Shown piece by piece: positions 37,022 through 47,120 of a DNA stretch of 64,000 nucleotides (within the stretch, counting starts at the first letter, position 1; every line of letters starts with the position of its first letter). A model generated the notes under the pieces. The model worked only from the letters and a program-made list of their open reading frames with translations, had not been told where the DNA came from and ran no database searches. Position numbers and translations under genes: made by a program. Source of the stretch: Variovorax paradoxus (GTDB lineage: Bacteria > Pseudomonadota > Gammaproteobacteria > Burkholderiales > Burkholderiaceae_C); assembly GCF_009755665.1 (NCBI RefSeq), contig NZ_CP046622.1, forward strand, positions 930,001 to 994,000, written 5' to 3'.

Positions 37022-38421
37022 GGGGCCGCCGCGCTACGGAGGGCCGCAAGCAGCTTGTCGTGCACGCCGCCGAAGCCACCGTTGCTCATGCAGACGATGT
37101 GATCGCCGGGACGGGCCGCGGCAACGATCTGCGCGACCAGCGGCTCGACGGCGCCGGCCACTTGCGCGCGGTCGCCCATCGGGGCCAAGGCCGCGGCGGC
37201 GTCCCAGTCGAGCCCGGCGGTATGGCAGAAAGACAGGTCGGCCGCTTCCAGGCTCCACGGCAACTGCGCCGCCATCACGCCGAGCTTCATGGTGTTGCTG
37301 CGCGGTTCGAAGGCCGCGAGGATGCGCTCGCCTTGCTTGCCGGCATCGTCCAGCTTCTTGCGCAGCCCGTCGAGCGTGGTGCGAATGGCGGTCGGGTGGT
37401 GCGCGAAATCGTCGTAGACGGTGATTGCGCCTCCGCTGCGCTCGACCGTGCCGCGCAACTCCATGCGTCGCCGTACGTTGCGGAAGCTGCCGAGTGCCTT
37501 GGCCGCATCGGCCGGTGCAACGCCCACATGCTCGGCTGCGGCAATGGCGGCCAGTGCGTTCATCTGGTTGTGCAGGCCCGAGAGCTCCCATTCAACGCGG
37601 CCCACGGCCTCGCCACGGTACAGCACGTCGAACGCGTCGTGCGTGCCGCGCGCCTGCCATTCCCCGCCAGCGCCAAAGCGGGCGAGCCCGCTCCAGCAGC
37701 CTTGGCCCAGCACGCGCTCCAAGCTCTCTTCGGTGGCATTCACCACCAGGCGCCCGCTGCCGGGCACCGTGCGAACGAGGTGATGAAACTGCCGTTCGAT
37801 GGCGGCGAGGTCATCGAAGATGTCCGCGTGGTCGAATTCCAGGTTGTTGAGAATCGCTGTGCGCGGGCGGTAGTGCACGAACTTGCTGCGCTTGTCGAAA
37901 AAGGCGGTGTCGTACTCGTCCGCCTCGATGACGAATGCCGGGCCGTCGCCAAGCCGCGCAGACACGCCAAAGTCCAGCGGAACGCCGCCCACCAGAAAAC
38001 CCGGCGCCTTGCCGCCTTGCTCCAGCACCCATGCGAGCATCGACGTCGTGGTGGTCTTTCCGTGGGTTCCGGCCACGGCAAGCACGTGACGGCCCAGCAG
38101 CACGTGCTCAGCCAGCCACTGCGGGCCGCTGGTGTAGGGCTTGCCGGCATCGAGGATGGCTTCCATCAGCGGAAACTTGGGGTTGCCGTCGGGCAGCCGG
38201 GCCCGCGAAACCACATTGCCGACCACGAACATGTCGGGTGAAAGTGCCAATTGGTCGGCGCCGAAGCCTTCGATCAGGTCGATGCCGAGCGACCGGAGCT
38301 GGTCGCTCATGGGCGGGTACACGCCGGCATCGCAGCCCGTGACCCGGTGGCCCGCTTCGCGCGCCAAGGCGGCCAATCCGCCCATGAACGTGCCGCAGAT
38401 GCCAAGAATATGAATGTGCAT
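37018..38421 (-). CDS. mpl: Mpl, UDP-MurNAc:L-Ala-gamma-D-Glu-meso-Dap ligase (peptidoglycan recycling)
   Basis: Mpl reattaches recovered murein tripeptide to UDP-MurNAc, bypassing MurC, MurD and MurE. The 467-residue protein starts HIHILGICGTFMGGLA, the Mpl variant of the MurC N-terminal loop, has the P-loop GTHGKTT (118-124), EADEYDTAFFDKRSKF and VYDDFAHHPTAIR. The GICGTFMG and DEYDTAFFDKRSKF segments separate it from MurC. AmpD of the same recycling route is encoded at 50387-51004. Confidence 0.95.
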   Translation of the reverse strand: MHIHILGICGTFMGGLAALAREAGHRVTGCDAGVYPPMSDQLRSLGIDLIEGFGADQLALSPDMFVVGNVVSRARLPDGNPKFPLMEAILDAGKPYTSGPQWLAEHVLLGRHVLAVAGTHGKTTTTSMLAWVLEQGGKAPGFLVGGVPLDFGVSARLGDGPAFVIEADEYDTAFFDKRSKFVHYRPRTAILNNLEFDHADIFDDLAAIERQFHHLVRTVPGSGRLVVNATEESLERVLGQGCWSGLARFGAGGEWQARGTHDAFDVLYRGEAVGRVEWELSGLHNQMNALAAIAAAEHVGVAPADAAKALGSFRNVRRRMELRGTVERSGGAITVYDDFAHHPTAIRTTLDGLRKKLDDAGKQGERILAAFEPRSNTMKLGVMAAQLPWSLEAADLSFCHTAGLDWDAAAALAPMGDRAQVAGAVEPLVAQIVAAARPGDHIVCMSNGGFGGVHDKLLAALRSAAAP

Positions 38422-38427
38422 CGGGCG

Positions 38428-38433
38428 ATTCTA
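38428..38433 (-). promoter_or_regulatory. -10-like TAGAAT before mpl
   Basis: On the minus strand TAGAAT ends 6 bases before the mpl ATG at 38421. No -35 is recognisable. Confidence 0.4.
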
Positions 38434-38522
38434 GGGAGGCGGCATGCCGCGGCCGCGCCGCAGCCTTGTCCTTTGTACTGATGTTTGGTGTGAGGGCGGC
38501 GTAGTGCGGGCAAAATGTTCCG

Positions 38523-39122
38523 ATGGACACGACCACCAAGCGTGAGATCGCCGCCACCGCAGCCCGCCTCGTTGTCGAGGAGGGGCTGGAGTACGGCCCG
38601 GCCAAGCGCCGGGCAGTGCGAGATCTTGGCCTGTCGTCGCGCACGGCGCTGCCGAACAACGACGAGGTCGAGGCCGAAGTGCGCGACTACATTGCGCTTT
38701 ATTGCGCCGACACCCAGCCGCAGGAACTGCATGCCTTGCGGCTGCTCGCGCTCGAATGGATGGAGCGCATGGCGGCGTTCCGGCCGCACATCGGGGGAGC
38801 TGTCTGGCACGGCACGGCCACGCGGCTGTCAGACATTTATATTCAATTGTTCTGCGATGATTCCAAGTCGGCCGAAATTGCCCTCATCGACCATCACGTG
38901 GACTACGAGCCGCGAATGGTCACCGGGTTTCACGGTGAGCAGGTCGAGGCCTTGAGCGTGCATGCCGCGAGCCGGGCGCTGGGCGAGGAAATCGGGGTCC
39001 ACCTGCTGGTCTACGACCTCGACGACCTGCGTGGGGCGCTCCGGCCCGACGCCCAGGGGCGTACCCCGCGCGGCGACCTGGCCGCGCTGCGCCGGCTGAT
39101 TGAAAGAGAAAAGGACAAGTGA
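38523..39122 (+). CDS. Conserved-looking hypothetical protein next to mpl
   Basis: I do not recognise this 199-residue soluble protein. The N-terminal 60 residues look helical and charged. The centre (about 100-125) reads GTATRLSDIYIQLFCDDSKS, loosely like the GS...D-x-D pattern of nucleotidyltransferase folds. The C-terminus (about 155-199) has EIGVHLLVYDLDDLRGAL and a basic tail. It is divergent from mpl and directly followed by a thioredoxin gene, whose ATG adjoins its TGA. CAAAAT at 38511-38516 is a -10-like element 6 bases before the ATG. Confidence 0.8.
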   Translation: MDTTTKREIAATAARLVVEEGLEYGPAKRRAVRDLGLSSRTALPNNDEVEAEVRDYIALYCADTQPQELHALRLLALEWMERMAAFRPHIGGAVWHGTATRLSDIYIQLFCDDSKSAEIALIDHHVDYEPRMVTGFHGEQVEALSVHAASRALGEEIGVHLLVYDLDDLRGALRPDAQGRTPRGDLAALRRLIEREKDK

Positions 39123-39668
39123 ATGACTTCTTCGCCCGCAAGGCGCCGCTTCATGTATGGCGGCGTGGCAGTCGCGGCCGCCGCGGCAGGCCTGGGCGGC
39201 GCGTGGTGGCGTGAGCGCGGCGGCAGCACCAAAGGCGAAGTGCTGGACGCGGCGTTCTGGCAGCAGCGCTTCGACCGTCCGGAGGGCGGTGAACTGGTTT
39301 TTTCCAAACTGCGCGGCAAACCGCTGCTGCTGAATTTCTGGGCCACGTGGTGTCCGCCGTGCGTGGAAGAAATGCCAATGATCGATCGCTTCTTTCGCGA
39401 AAATGGCGGCAACGGCTGGCAAGTTGTTGGGTTGGCCATCGATCAGCCGAGCGCCGTCCGCAAATTCCTCCAGAAGACGCCGGTCGGCTATCCTCTCGGA
39501 CTAGCCGGTTTGCAGGGCACTGAACTGGTAAAAAGCCTTGGCAACACGGCTGGCGGGCTGCCGTTCACATTGGTTCTTACGGGCGCGGGGACCGTGGCGG
39601 CTCGTAAAATGGGCAAGCTCGAGCCCACCGATCTGGACACTTGGCGACGTGAACTCGTTCACGGTTAG
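39123..39668 (+). CDS. TlpA-like membrane-anchored thiol-disulfide reductase
   Basis: The 181-residue protein has an RR-containing N-terminal signal or anchor (about 7-28), then a thioredoxin fold with [20 protein letters not shown] holding the WCPPC active site, and the cis-Pro segment GGLPFTLVL. TlpA and ResA relatives keep periplasmic thiols reduced, for example for cytochrome c maturation. The RRRF near the N-terminus resembles a Tat signal but lacks the full motif. It starts immediately after the preceding gene. Confidence 0.9.
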   Translation: MTSSPARRRFMYGGVAVAAAAAGLGGAWWRERGGSTKGEVLDAAFWQQRFDRPEGGELVFSKLRGKPLLLNFWATWCPPCVEEMPMIDRFFRENGGNGWQVVGLAIDQPSAVRKFLQKTPVGYPLGLAGLQGTELVKSLGNTAGGLPFTLVLTGAGTVAARKMGKLEPTDLDTWRRELVHG

Positions 39669-39766
39669 AATCAGATACACCTCGGCATTCGCCGCCAATC
39701 GCTAAAGATCGACGATTTTTGGCCAAGTTACATCCTAATGACCGGCAAAGTCGGCACTGGAGCCTC

Positions 39767-40228
39767 ATGGATCTGCGCAAACTCAAGACACTGATCGACC
39801 TGGTGTCTGAATCCAATATTTCCGAACTGGAAATCACCGAAACCGAAGGCAAGGTTCGCATCGTCAAGGGCGGCGGCGCTGCCCCGGTGCAATATGTTCA
39901 GACCGTGGCGGCTCCTGCCGCTGCTCCCGCCGCCGGTGCGCCTGCGGCGCCCGCGCTTGCTGCTGCCGCGCCGGCAGCCGAAGCCGCCCCCACCGGGCAC
40001 GCAGTCAAGTCGCCGATGGTCGGCACCTTCTATCGTTCGTCCAGCCCTGGCGCACCGGCCTTTGTCGAAGTCGGCAGCAAGGTCAACGAGGGCGACACCG
40101 TCTGCATCATCGAAGCGATGAAGATCCTCAACGAAATCGAAGCGGACAAGTCCGGCACGATCACTCAGATCCTCGGCGAAAACGGTCAGGCAGTCGAATA
40201 CGGCCAGCCGCTGTTCATCATCGAGTGA
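39767..40228 (+). CDS. accB: AccB, biotin carboxyl carrier protein
   Basis: AccB carries biotin in acetyl-CoA carboxylase, the first step of fatty acid synthesis. ATG 39767 gives 153 residues beginning [23 protein letters not shown], the family start. An Ala/Pro linker (about 48-78) leads to the biotinyl domain with the biotin-accepting Lys119 in EAMKILNEI. accC follows after 2 bases. The 98-base gap upstream should hold the accBC promoter; I see no clear consensus. Confidence 0.97.
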   Translation: MDLRKLKTLIDLVSESNISELEITETEGKVRIVKGGGAAPVQYVQTVAAPAAAPAAGAPAAPALAAAAPAAEAAPTGHAVKSPMVGTFYRSSSPGAPAFVEVGSKVNEGDTVCIIEAMKILNEIEADKSGTITQILGENGQAVEYGQPLFIIE

Positions 40229-40230
40229 CC

Positions 40231-41580
<1,350 letters not shown>

Positions 41581-41602
41581 ACAGAGAGCACCGGACGCCA
41601 CC

Positions 41603-42493
41603 ATGTTTGAACTTCGCCTGATGGCGCCGGAAGACCGGGTCGAAATGCTCAGTGATGCGCTCGACGCACTCGATGCGCTGAGCGTTTCGGTGGAAGACGC
41701 CGATGCGCAGACCGATGCCGAGCAGGCGCTGTTCGGCGAGCCCGGCATGCCGCCGCCCAAGGAGGGCTGGCAGCGGTCGCGCGTCATTGCGCTGTTTGCC
41801 GACGAAGCACTCGCAAACGAGGCCGCATCGGTGCTCGCGCTGCAAGACTTCTTCGAAGGTTGCGAGGTGCTCGGCGTGGCGCCGGTGCCCGATCAAGACT
41901 GGGTGCGGCTCACGCAGTCGCAATTCGCGCCGGTCGAGATCACGCCCGAGTTCTGGATCGTGCCCACGTGGCATGAGCCGCCCGAGCAAGCCAGGCAGTT
42001 GATCAGGCTGGACCCGGGGCTTGCCTTCGGCACCGGCACGCATCCCACCACCCGCATGTGCCTGCGCTGGATTGCGAAGCAGGGCGAGGGTGCATTCAGA
42101 AACCAGCGCGTGCTCGACTACGGCTGCGGCTCCGGCATTCTTGCCATTGGCGCGGCCAAGTTCGGCGCGCTCGATATCGACGCCGTGGACATCGACGAGG
42201 CCGCCGTTTCGTCGACGCGCCTCAATGCCGAAGCCAATGGTGTGCGCCTGAATGCCGGCCTGCCGGAAGCGGCGAAAGGCAGCTACGACACGGTACTGGC
42301 CAACATCCTCGCGACGCCGCTCAAGGTGCTTGCGCCCTTGCTGCGCAGCCACGTGGCGCCGGGCGGATCGCTGGTGCTCGCAGGCATTCTCGAGCGGCAG
42401 GCCGACGAGCTGAAGCAGGCCTATGCGCCTTATGCCGCGCTCGAGGTCAGCGACAGCGAGGACGGCTGGATTCTCATGACGGCTCGCTGCTGA
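41603..42493 (+). CDS. prmA: PrmA, ribosomal protein L11 methyltransferase
   Basis: PrmA trimethylates residues of ribosomal protein L11. The 296-residue protein has an N-terminal substrate-binding domain and a SAM-binding domain with LAFGTGTHPTTRMCL, VLDYGCGSGILAIGAAKFGA, and the catalytic-loop region TVLANILATPL. The accBC-prmA order is common in betaproteobacteria. The gap to accC is 22 bases. Confidence 0.95.
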   Translation: MFELRLMAPEDRVEMLSDALDALDALSVSVEDADAQTDAEQALFGEPGMPPPKEGWQRSRVIALFADEALANEAASVLALQDFFEGCEVLGVAPVPDQDWVRLTQSQFAPVEITPEFWIVPTWHEPPEQARQLIRLDPGLAFGTGTHPTTRMCLRWIAKQGEGAFRNQRVLDYGCGSGILAIGAAKFGALDIDAVDIDEAAVSSTRLNAEANGVRLNAGLPEAAKGSYDTVLANILATPLKVLAPLLRSHVAPGGSLVLAGILERQADELKQAYAPYAALEVSDSEDGWILMTARC

Positions 42494-42551
42494 GCAGCGC
42501 GGCCGGGATTTCGCACCGCCGCGCACCGCTCGCGAGGCGGGGGCTCAACCC

Positions 42552-42557
42552 TACAAT
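42552..42557 (+). promoter_or_regulatory. -10-like TACAAT before the DUF3426 gene
   Basis: TACAAT ends 9 bases before ATG 42567 in an otherwise GC-rich 73-base gap. Confidence 0.35.
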
Positions 42558-42566
42558 CGCCCGGTC

Positions 42567-43985
42567 ATGAGCCTTGTCACGCGTTGCCCCGCCTGTGCCA
42601 CCACCTTCAAGGTGGTGCGCGACCAGCTTCGCATCTCAGATGGCTGGGTGCGTTGCGGCCGCTGCAGCCATGTGTTCGACGCCACGCTCGATCTGCATGA
42701 GTCGCCGGACGGTGTCCCGGGTCCGGCGACCCCGCCTCCGCCGGAGCCTTCTGCCAAAACCGAAGCGGAGCCCGGGCCGTCCGAACAGCATCCTTCACCG
42801 GCCGAGCAGGCTGTGCCGGAGTCTTCGAGCGCCCCGGACGACGCGGATTTCTTCGACGACGAATCGGAGCATGACGAAGCGTCGGACGCCGCCCCTTCGG
42901 CGTCGCCTGCAGAGACGGACGAGCTTCTGCCGCCTGCACCGCTTCCCGAGACCCGGCCTGCGCCGGCGCCAAGCCCTGCAGCTGCCACGCCGTCCGCGAC
43001 TGCCTTCGTGTTGCCTGCGCACGGAATCATTGCCGACGAGTTGTGGTCCGACTTCGAAGCCAACGAGCCGGAATGGCGGCCACCGGCGAGCTCACTGCCG
43101 CCGTTTCCGAACATCGACCTGAATCTTGCGGCGTCGCCTTCGCCGCCGCCACCGCCGCCGCCTCCCTTGCCGGCCTTGCGCATCAAGGCTCGCGAAATGG
43201 CGGCATCGGCCAGCGTCGAAGACGAAAAGCACGAAGCCGCGCAGGACCGCGACCAAGTGCAGATGCAGAAGGCGCTGCGCCGGGCGCGCATCAAGTCGGC
43301 CAAGATCGCGAGCGCCAAGGCGCGCGACGAGCGCACCGCCGCAAAGGCTCCGGCGTCGATGGTGAGGCAGGCCAGCGAGCAGGATGGCGATTCGGGTCCG
43401 CTGCCGGTTCCGGCGCCGCTTCATGAAGCGGAGGATTCGGACAGGGTTCCTTTCTCCGGTGACGAGAAGGCGGACCGCGGCACCGAGGGGTTCTGGCAGC
43501 GTGGCGCCATTCGGTTTGCGCTTTGGTTCTTCGCCGTGCTGGCCGTTCTGCTGTTCGTCGCGCAGGTCTTGCATCACGAGCGCGACGGCATCGTGGCACG
43601 TCAACCGAACCTGCGCCCGGCATTTGCCGCCATGTGCCGGTTGACGGGCTGCGAGCTCACGGCGTTGCGCCAGATCGGCGACATCGTGATCGAGGGCGCC
43701 GCCTTCGCGCGCGAGAAGACCGGCAACAACGACTATCGGCTCAGCTTTACCTTGCGCAATGGCGCCACGGTTCCGCTCGCCATGCCGGCCATCGAGCTTT
43801 CGCTGCTCGACACGCAGGAGCGGGCAGTGGTGCGCCGCGTGCTCACGGCTTCGGACTACGGTGCGCCGGCGGTGCTCGCGGCTCGCTCCGACCAGGCGGC
43901 GTCGCTGCCACTCACGTTGTTCGCAACGGAAGCGGCGACGCTGCCGCCCATTGCCGGCTACCGCGTGGAAGCGTTCTATCCTTAG
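42567..43985 (+). CDS. Zinc-ribbon and DUF3426 membrane protein
   Basis: The 472-residue protein opens with an MJ0042-type zinc ribbon (CPAC at 7-10, CGRC at 30-33), continues with about 170 residues of Pro/Ala/Glu/Ser-rich low complexity, including a run of nine prolines, then a charged helical part, one membrane helix (about 317-338) and a C-terminal DUF3426 domain (about 345-470), probably periplasmic. Proteins of this type are common in betaproteobacteria beside prmA; their role is unknown. Confidence 0.85.
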   Translation: MSLVTRCPACATTFKVVRDQLRISDGWVRCGRCSHVFDATLDLHESPDGVPGPATPPPPEPSAKTEAEPGPSEQHPSPAEQAVPESSSAPDDADFFDDESEHDEASDAAPSASPAETDELLPPAPLPETRPAPAPSPAAATPSATAFVLPAHGIIADELWSDFEANEPEWRPPASSLPPFPNIDLNLAASPSPPPPPPPPLPALRIKAREMAASASVEDEKHEAAQDRDQVQMQKALRRARIKSAKIASAKARDERTAAKAPASMVRQASEQDGDSGPLPVPAPLHEAEDSDRVPFSGDEKADRGTEGFWQRGAIRFALWFFAVLAVLLFVAQVLHHERDGIVARQPNLRPAFAAMCRLTGCELTALRQIGDIVIEGAAFAREKTGNNDYRLSFTLRNGATVPLAMPAIELSLLDTQERAVVRRVLTASDYGAPAVLAARSDQAASLPLTLFATEAATLPPIAGYRVEAFYP

Positions 43986-44045
43986 GCAGGGTTCGCGCCC
44001 GCGCCTCGTTCATTCACCCATTCATCCTTCAACCAACGGCTCACC

Positions 44046-44948
44046 ATGGCAGCAGTGATTTGCGGTTCCCTCGCGTTCGACACCATCATGACTTTCGAGG
44101 GCCGGTTTGCCGACCAGATCCTTCCGGACCAGTTGCACATTCTCAATGTGTCGTTCCTGGTGCCGGGTCTGCGGCGTGACTTCGGCGGTTGTGCCGGCAA
44201 CATCGCATACAGCCTCAACGCGCTGGGCGGCACGGCATTGCCGATGGCCACGCTCGGAAGCGACGGAGCCGACTACCTGGAGCGCCTGCGCACGTTGGGC
44301 ATCAGCACCGAGTTCGTGCGCCAGCTGGACGACACGTTTACCGCGCAGGCGATGATCATGAACGACGTCGACAACAACCAGATCACCGCGTTCCACCCCG
44401 GTGCGATGCAGCAGGCGCACCTCACGAAGGTCTCCGCCCGCGAAGACATCCGCGTCGGCATCATCGCACCCGACGGCCGCGAAGCGATGCTGCAGCATGC
44501 CGAGCAATTTGCCGCCGCAGGCATTCCGTTCGTGTTCGATCCAGGCCAAGGCCTGCCGATGTTCGAGGGCGAAGCGCTCAAGCACTTCATCGACCTGGCA
44601 AGCTGGGTGGTCGTCAACGACTACGAGGGCAAGATGCTTTCGCAGCGCACCGGCTGGAGCCTGGCCGAAATCTCCAAGCGCGTGCGCGGCCTGGTGGTCA
44701 CGCTGGCGGCCGAGGGCTGCGAAGTCTGGACAGATGGCGAGCGCGAGCACGTGCCGGGCGTGACGCCGACCGCGGTGGTCGAACCCACCGGCTGCGGCGA
44801 TGCATGGCGCGGCGCGCTGCTGTTCGGACTGGAGAAGGAATGGCCGCTCGCGCAATGCGCAGCACTTGGCAACCGCATCGGTGCGCTCAAGATCGCGCAG
44901 CGCGGGCCTCAGAACTATCAGATCGACAAGAAGGCGCTGGGCCTCTGA
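44046..44948 (+). CDS. PfkB-family carbohydrate or nucleoside kinase
   Basis: The 300-residue protein has the ribokinase/PfkB fold: an N-terminal GSLAFDTIMTFEGRF, the glycine motif RRDFGGCAGNIAYSLNALGG and the signature VEPTGCGDAWRGALLFG with the catalytic Asp. Adenosine kinase-like members share the GGCAGN segment, so a nucleoside is a plausible substrate, but this is not certain. It lies 60 bases after the DUF3426 gene and before a strong terminator. Confidence 0.88.
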   Translation: MAAVICGSLAFDTIMTFEGRFADQILPDQLHILNVSFLVPGLRRDFGGCAGNIAYSLNALGGTALPMATLGSDGADYLERLRTLGISTEFVRQLDDTFTAQAMIMNDVDNNQITAFHPGAMQQAHLTKVSAREDIRVGIIAPDGREAMLQHAEQFAAAGIPFVFDPGQGLPMFEGEALKHFIDLASWVVVNDYEGKMLSQRTGWSLAEISKRVRGLVVTLAAEGCEVWTDGEREHVPGVTPTAVVEPTGCGDAWRGALLFGLEKEWPLAQCAALGNRIGALKIAQRGPQNYQIDKKALGL

Positions 44949-44990
44949 GCCGCAGCTTGCTCGCTCGCCCTTGCGGGCGACGCGCATAAA

Positions 44991-45025
44991 AAAAGCCCGA
45001 CACCGTGAGGTGCCGGGCTTTTTGC
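44991..45025. terminator. Bidirectional terminator between the kinase and histone-like genes
   Basis: A run of A, then GCCCGACACC-GTGA-GGTGCCGGGC with one A-C mismatch, then TTTTT. It serves the kinase gene on the plus strand and the histone H1-like gene on the minus strand. Confidence 0.92.
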
Positions 45026-45045
45026 CGTCAAGGCCGCTGAGAAGC

Positions 45046-45573
45046 TCAGGGCTTGCTGGCCGTCGGAAACGGCCAAGCTGCCTGCGGGTTCAGCGTCGTT
45101 TGCGCAGCAGGAGCAGGCGCTGCGGCAGGTGCTGCCTTTGCGGCCTTCTTCGCAGCAGGCTTCTTGGCAGCAGCGGCAGGCTTGGCAGCGGGCTTTTTCG
45201 CGGCTTTCTTGGCCGCAGCCTTTTTGGCGGGAGCCTTCTTGGCGGCAGCCTTCTTCGCAGGGGCCTTCTTGGCAGCGGCCTTCTTCGCCGGAGCCTTCTT
45301 CGCCGCCGCCTTCTTGGCAGGAGCCTTCTTCGCTGCGGCCTTCTTCGCCGGAGCCTTCTTGGCAGCGGCCTTCTTTGCCGGAGCTGCCTTCTTGGCGGCT
45401 ACCTTCTTCGCAGGCGCCTTCTTGGCGGCTACCTTCTTGGCTGCGACCTTCTTGGCCGGAGCCTTCTTCGCAGCTACCTTCTTGGCGGGAGCCTTCTTAG
45501 CGGCCGCGACCTTCTTTGCCGGAGCCTTCTTTGCAGCGGCTTTCTTAGCCGGCGCTTTCTTTGCAGTTGCCAT
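45046..45573 (-). CDS. Histone H1-like Lys/Ala-rich DNA-binding protein
   Basis: The 175-residue protein is made almost wholly of repeats of the type AAKKAPAKK, similar to the C-terminal domain of eukaryotic histone H1 and to bacterial H1-like proteins such as AlgP and BpH1. It should bind DNA non-specifically and condense the nucleoid. A short non-repeat tail (about 155-175) ends in [20 protein letters not shown] precedes the start. A small hairpin with an A-rich loop (45594-45608) lies just upstream. Repeat number is expected to vary between strains. Confidence 0.9.
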   Translation of the reverse strand: MATAKKAPAKKAAAKKAPAKKVAAAKKAPAKKVAAKKAPAKKVAAKKVAAKKAPAKKVAAKKAAPAKKAAAKKAPAKKAAAKKAPAKKAAAKKAPAKKAAAKKAPAKKAAAKKAPAKKAAAKKAAKKPAAKPAAAAKKPAAKKAAKAAPAAAPAPAAQTTLNPQAAWPFPTASKP

Positions 45574-45769
45574 TTCTATTTCTCCTTGATCAAGTTGAAA
45601 AAATCAACCTATTGAAGCACTCCGCGCACGTTGGTAGCGCAAAGCGATTCATGGCGTTGGAATCTGTGCTCCAGCACCATGAACACCTGAGCCCTCATCC
45701 ATGCCGCGCTCTTCGGCGCGATCGGTGGCAAGGGCAATTCTTGAATTCATTAATTCTTATCGGAAAGAT

Positions 45770-46954
45770 TCAATCCCAGGAGAGCGCGCCACCCGACTGG
45801 TACTCGATCACGCGGGTCTCGAAGAAATTGCGCTCTTTCTTCAGGTCAATCATTTCGCTCATCCAGGGGAACGGGTTTTCCTCGTTCGGGAAGAGCGTTT
45901 CGAGGCCGATCTGCTGTGCACGCCGGTTGGCAATGTAGCGCAGGTAGCCCTTGAACATGGAGGCGTTCATGCCGAGCACACCGCGCGGCATGGTGTCTTC
46001 GGCGTATTTGTACTCGAGCTCGACGGCCTTCATGAAGAGGGCCTTGATCTCGGCCTTGAACTCGTTGGTCCAGAGGCCGGGGTTCTCGAGCTTGAGCTGG
46101 TTGATCAGGTCGATGCCGAAATTGCAGTGCATCGACTCGTCGCGCAGGATGTACTGGTACTGCTCGGCGGCGCCGGTCATCTTGTTCTGGCGGCCCAGCG
46201 CAAGAATCTGCGTGAAGCCGACGTAGAAGAACAGACCTTCCATCAGGCAGGCGAACACGATCAGCGACTTGAGCAGCGTCTGGTCGGTTTCGTGCGTGCC
46301 GGTCTTGAAGTGGGGGTCGCTGATGGCGTCGATGAACGGGATCAGGAACTGGTCCTTCTCGCGGATCGACGGCACTTCGTTGTAGGCGTTGAAGATCTCG
46401 CTCTCGTCCAGGCCGAGCGACTCGACGATGTACTGGTACGCGTGCGTGTGGATCGCTTCCTCGAAAGCCTGGCGCAGCAGGAACTGGCGGCATTCGGGTG
46501 CCGTGATGTGGCGGTAGGTGCCCAGCACGATGTTGTTGGCGGCCAGCGAGTCGGCGGTCACGAAGAAGCCGAGGTTGCGCTTGACGATGCGGCGCTCGTC
46601 TTCGGTCAGGCCGTTCGGGTCTTTCCACAACGCGATGTCGCGCGTCATGTTCACTTCTTGCGGCATCCAGTGGTTGGCGCAAGTGGCGAGGTATTTTTCC
46701 CAAGCCCACTTGTACTTGAACGGCACCAGCTGGTTGACGTCGGTCTGGCCGTTGATGATGCGCTTGTCGGAAGCCTTGACGCGCTGCGCTGCGACGGGGG
46801 CCGTGGGTTGTGCAATCGACGAAGTCGGAGCGTCCACCGGTCGGCCTGCGGGCAAGCCGCTGGTCGATGCGTGGTGTTGCTGCAATCCTTGTTGCATATC
46901 CTTTGGTAAGGAGGGCTTGACTTCTTCGTCCCAGGTCAACATAGAAAAATCCAA
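45770..46954 (-). CDS. nrdB: NrdB, class Ia ribonucleotide reductase beta subunit
   Basis: NrdB carries the di-iron centre and tyrosyl radical needed by NrdA. The 394-residue protein has iron ligands in [12 protein letters not shown] (Asp), EEAIHTHAY (Glu and His), [11 protein letters not shown] (Glu) and DESMHCNFG (Glu and His). The radical Tyr is the last residue of EEAIHTHAY, in the place of E. coli Tyr122. A disordered N-terminal 60 residues precede the fold; ATG 46942 is an alternative start. The C-terminal tail carries [10 protein letters not shown], typical of the interaction with NrdA. Confidence 0.95.
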   Translation of the reverse strand: MDFSMLTWDEEVKPSLPKDMQQGLQQHHASTSGLPAGRPVDAPTSSIAQPTAPVAAQRVKASDKRIINGQTDVNQLVPFKYKWAWEKYLATCANHWMPQEVNMTRDIALWKDPNGLTEDERRIVKRNLGFFVTADSLAANNIVLGTYRHITAPECRQFLLRQAFEEAIHTHAYQYIVESLGLDESEIFNAYNEVPSIREKDQFLIPFIDAISDPHFKTGTHETDQTLLKSLIVFACLMEGLFFYVGFTQILALGRQNKMTGAAEQYQYILRDESMHCNFGIDLINQLKLENPGLWTNEFKAEIKALFMKAVELEYKYAEDTMPRGVLGMNASMFKGYLRYIANRRAQQIGLETLFPNEENPFPWMSEMIDLKKERNFFETRVIEYQSGGALSWD

Positions 46955-47040
46955 TGCTCAATTATCGGAGCAACGATGTGAGTTGCAAAGTGCTCGTTCA
47001 CGTCGCGCTCCATTTATGTGGTTGTTATGTTGCTCTCATG

Positions 47041-47052
47041 CATCGCGCGATG
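47041..47052. repeat. 12-base palindrome between nrdA and nrdB
   Basis: CATCGCGCGATG is a perfect palindrome in the 166-base nrdA-nrdB gap. It could be a protein site or chance in GC-rich DNA. Confidence 0.35.
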
Positions 47053-47105
47053 TCAGTCAATGCCGTGATCGACTGAGGGTTCGCGCGTTGTGCATGGACC
47101 TCGCT

Positions 47106-47120
47106 CGCTTCACTGAAGCG
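47106..47120 (-). repeat. Hairpin directly after the nrdA stop
   Basis: CGCTTC-ACT-GAAGCG (7-base arms if the centre is one base) begins at the base after the nrdA stop. No T run follows on the minus strand. It may adjust the amounts of nrdA and nrdB mRNA. Confidence 0.4.

Noticed and set aside
45046..45573. CRISPR-like or minisatellite DNA array
   Set aside because: The repeats are codon-level Lys/Ala/Pro repeats of a single protein, without unique spacers.
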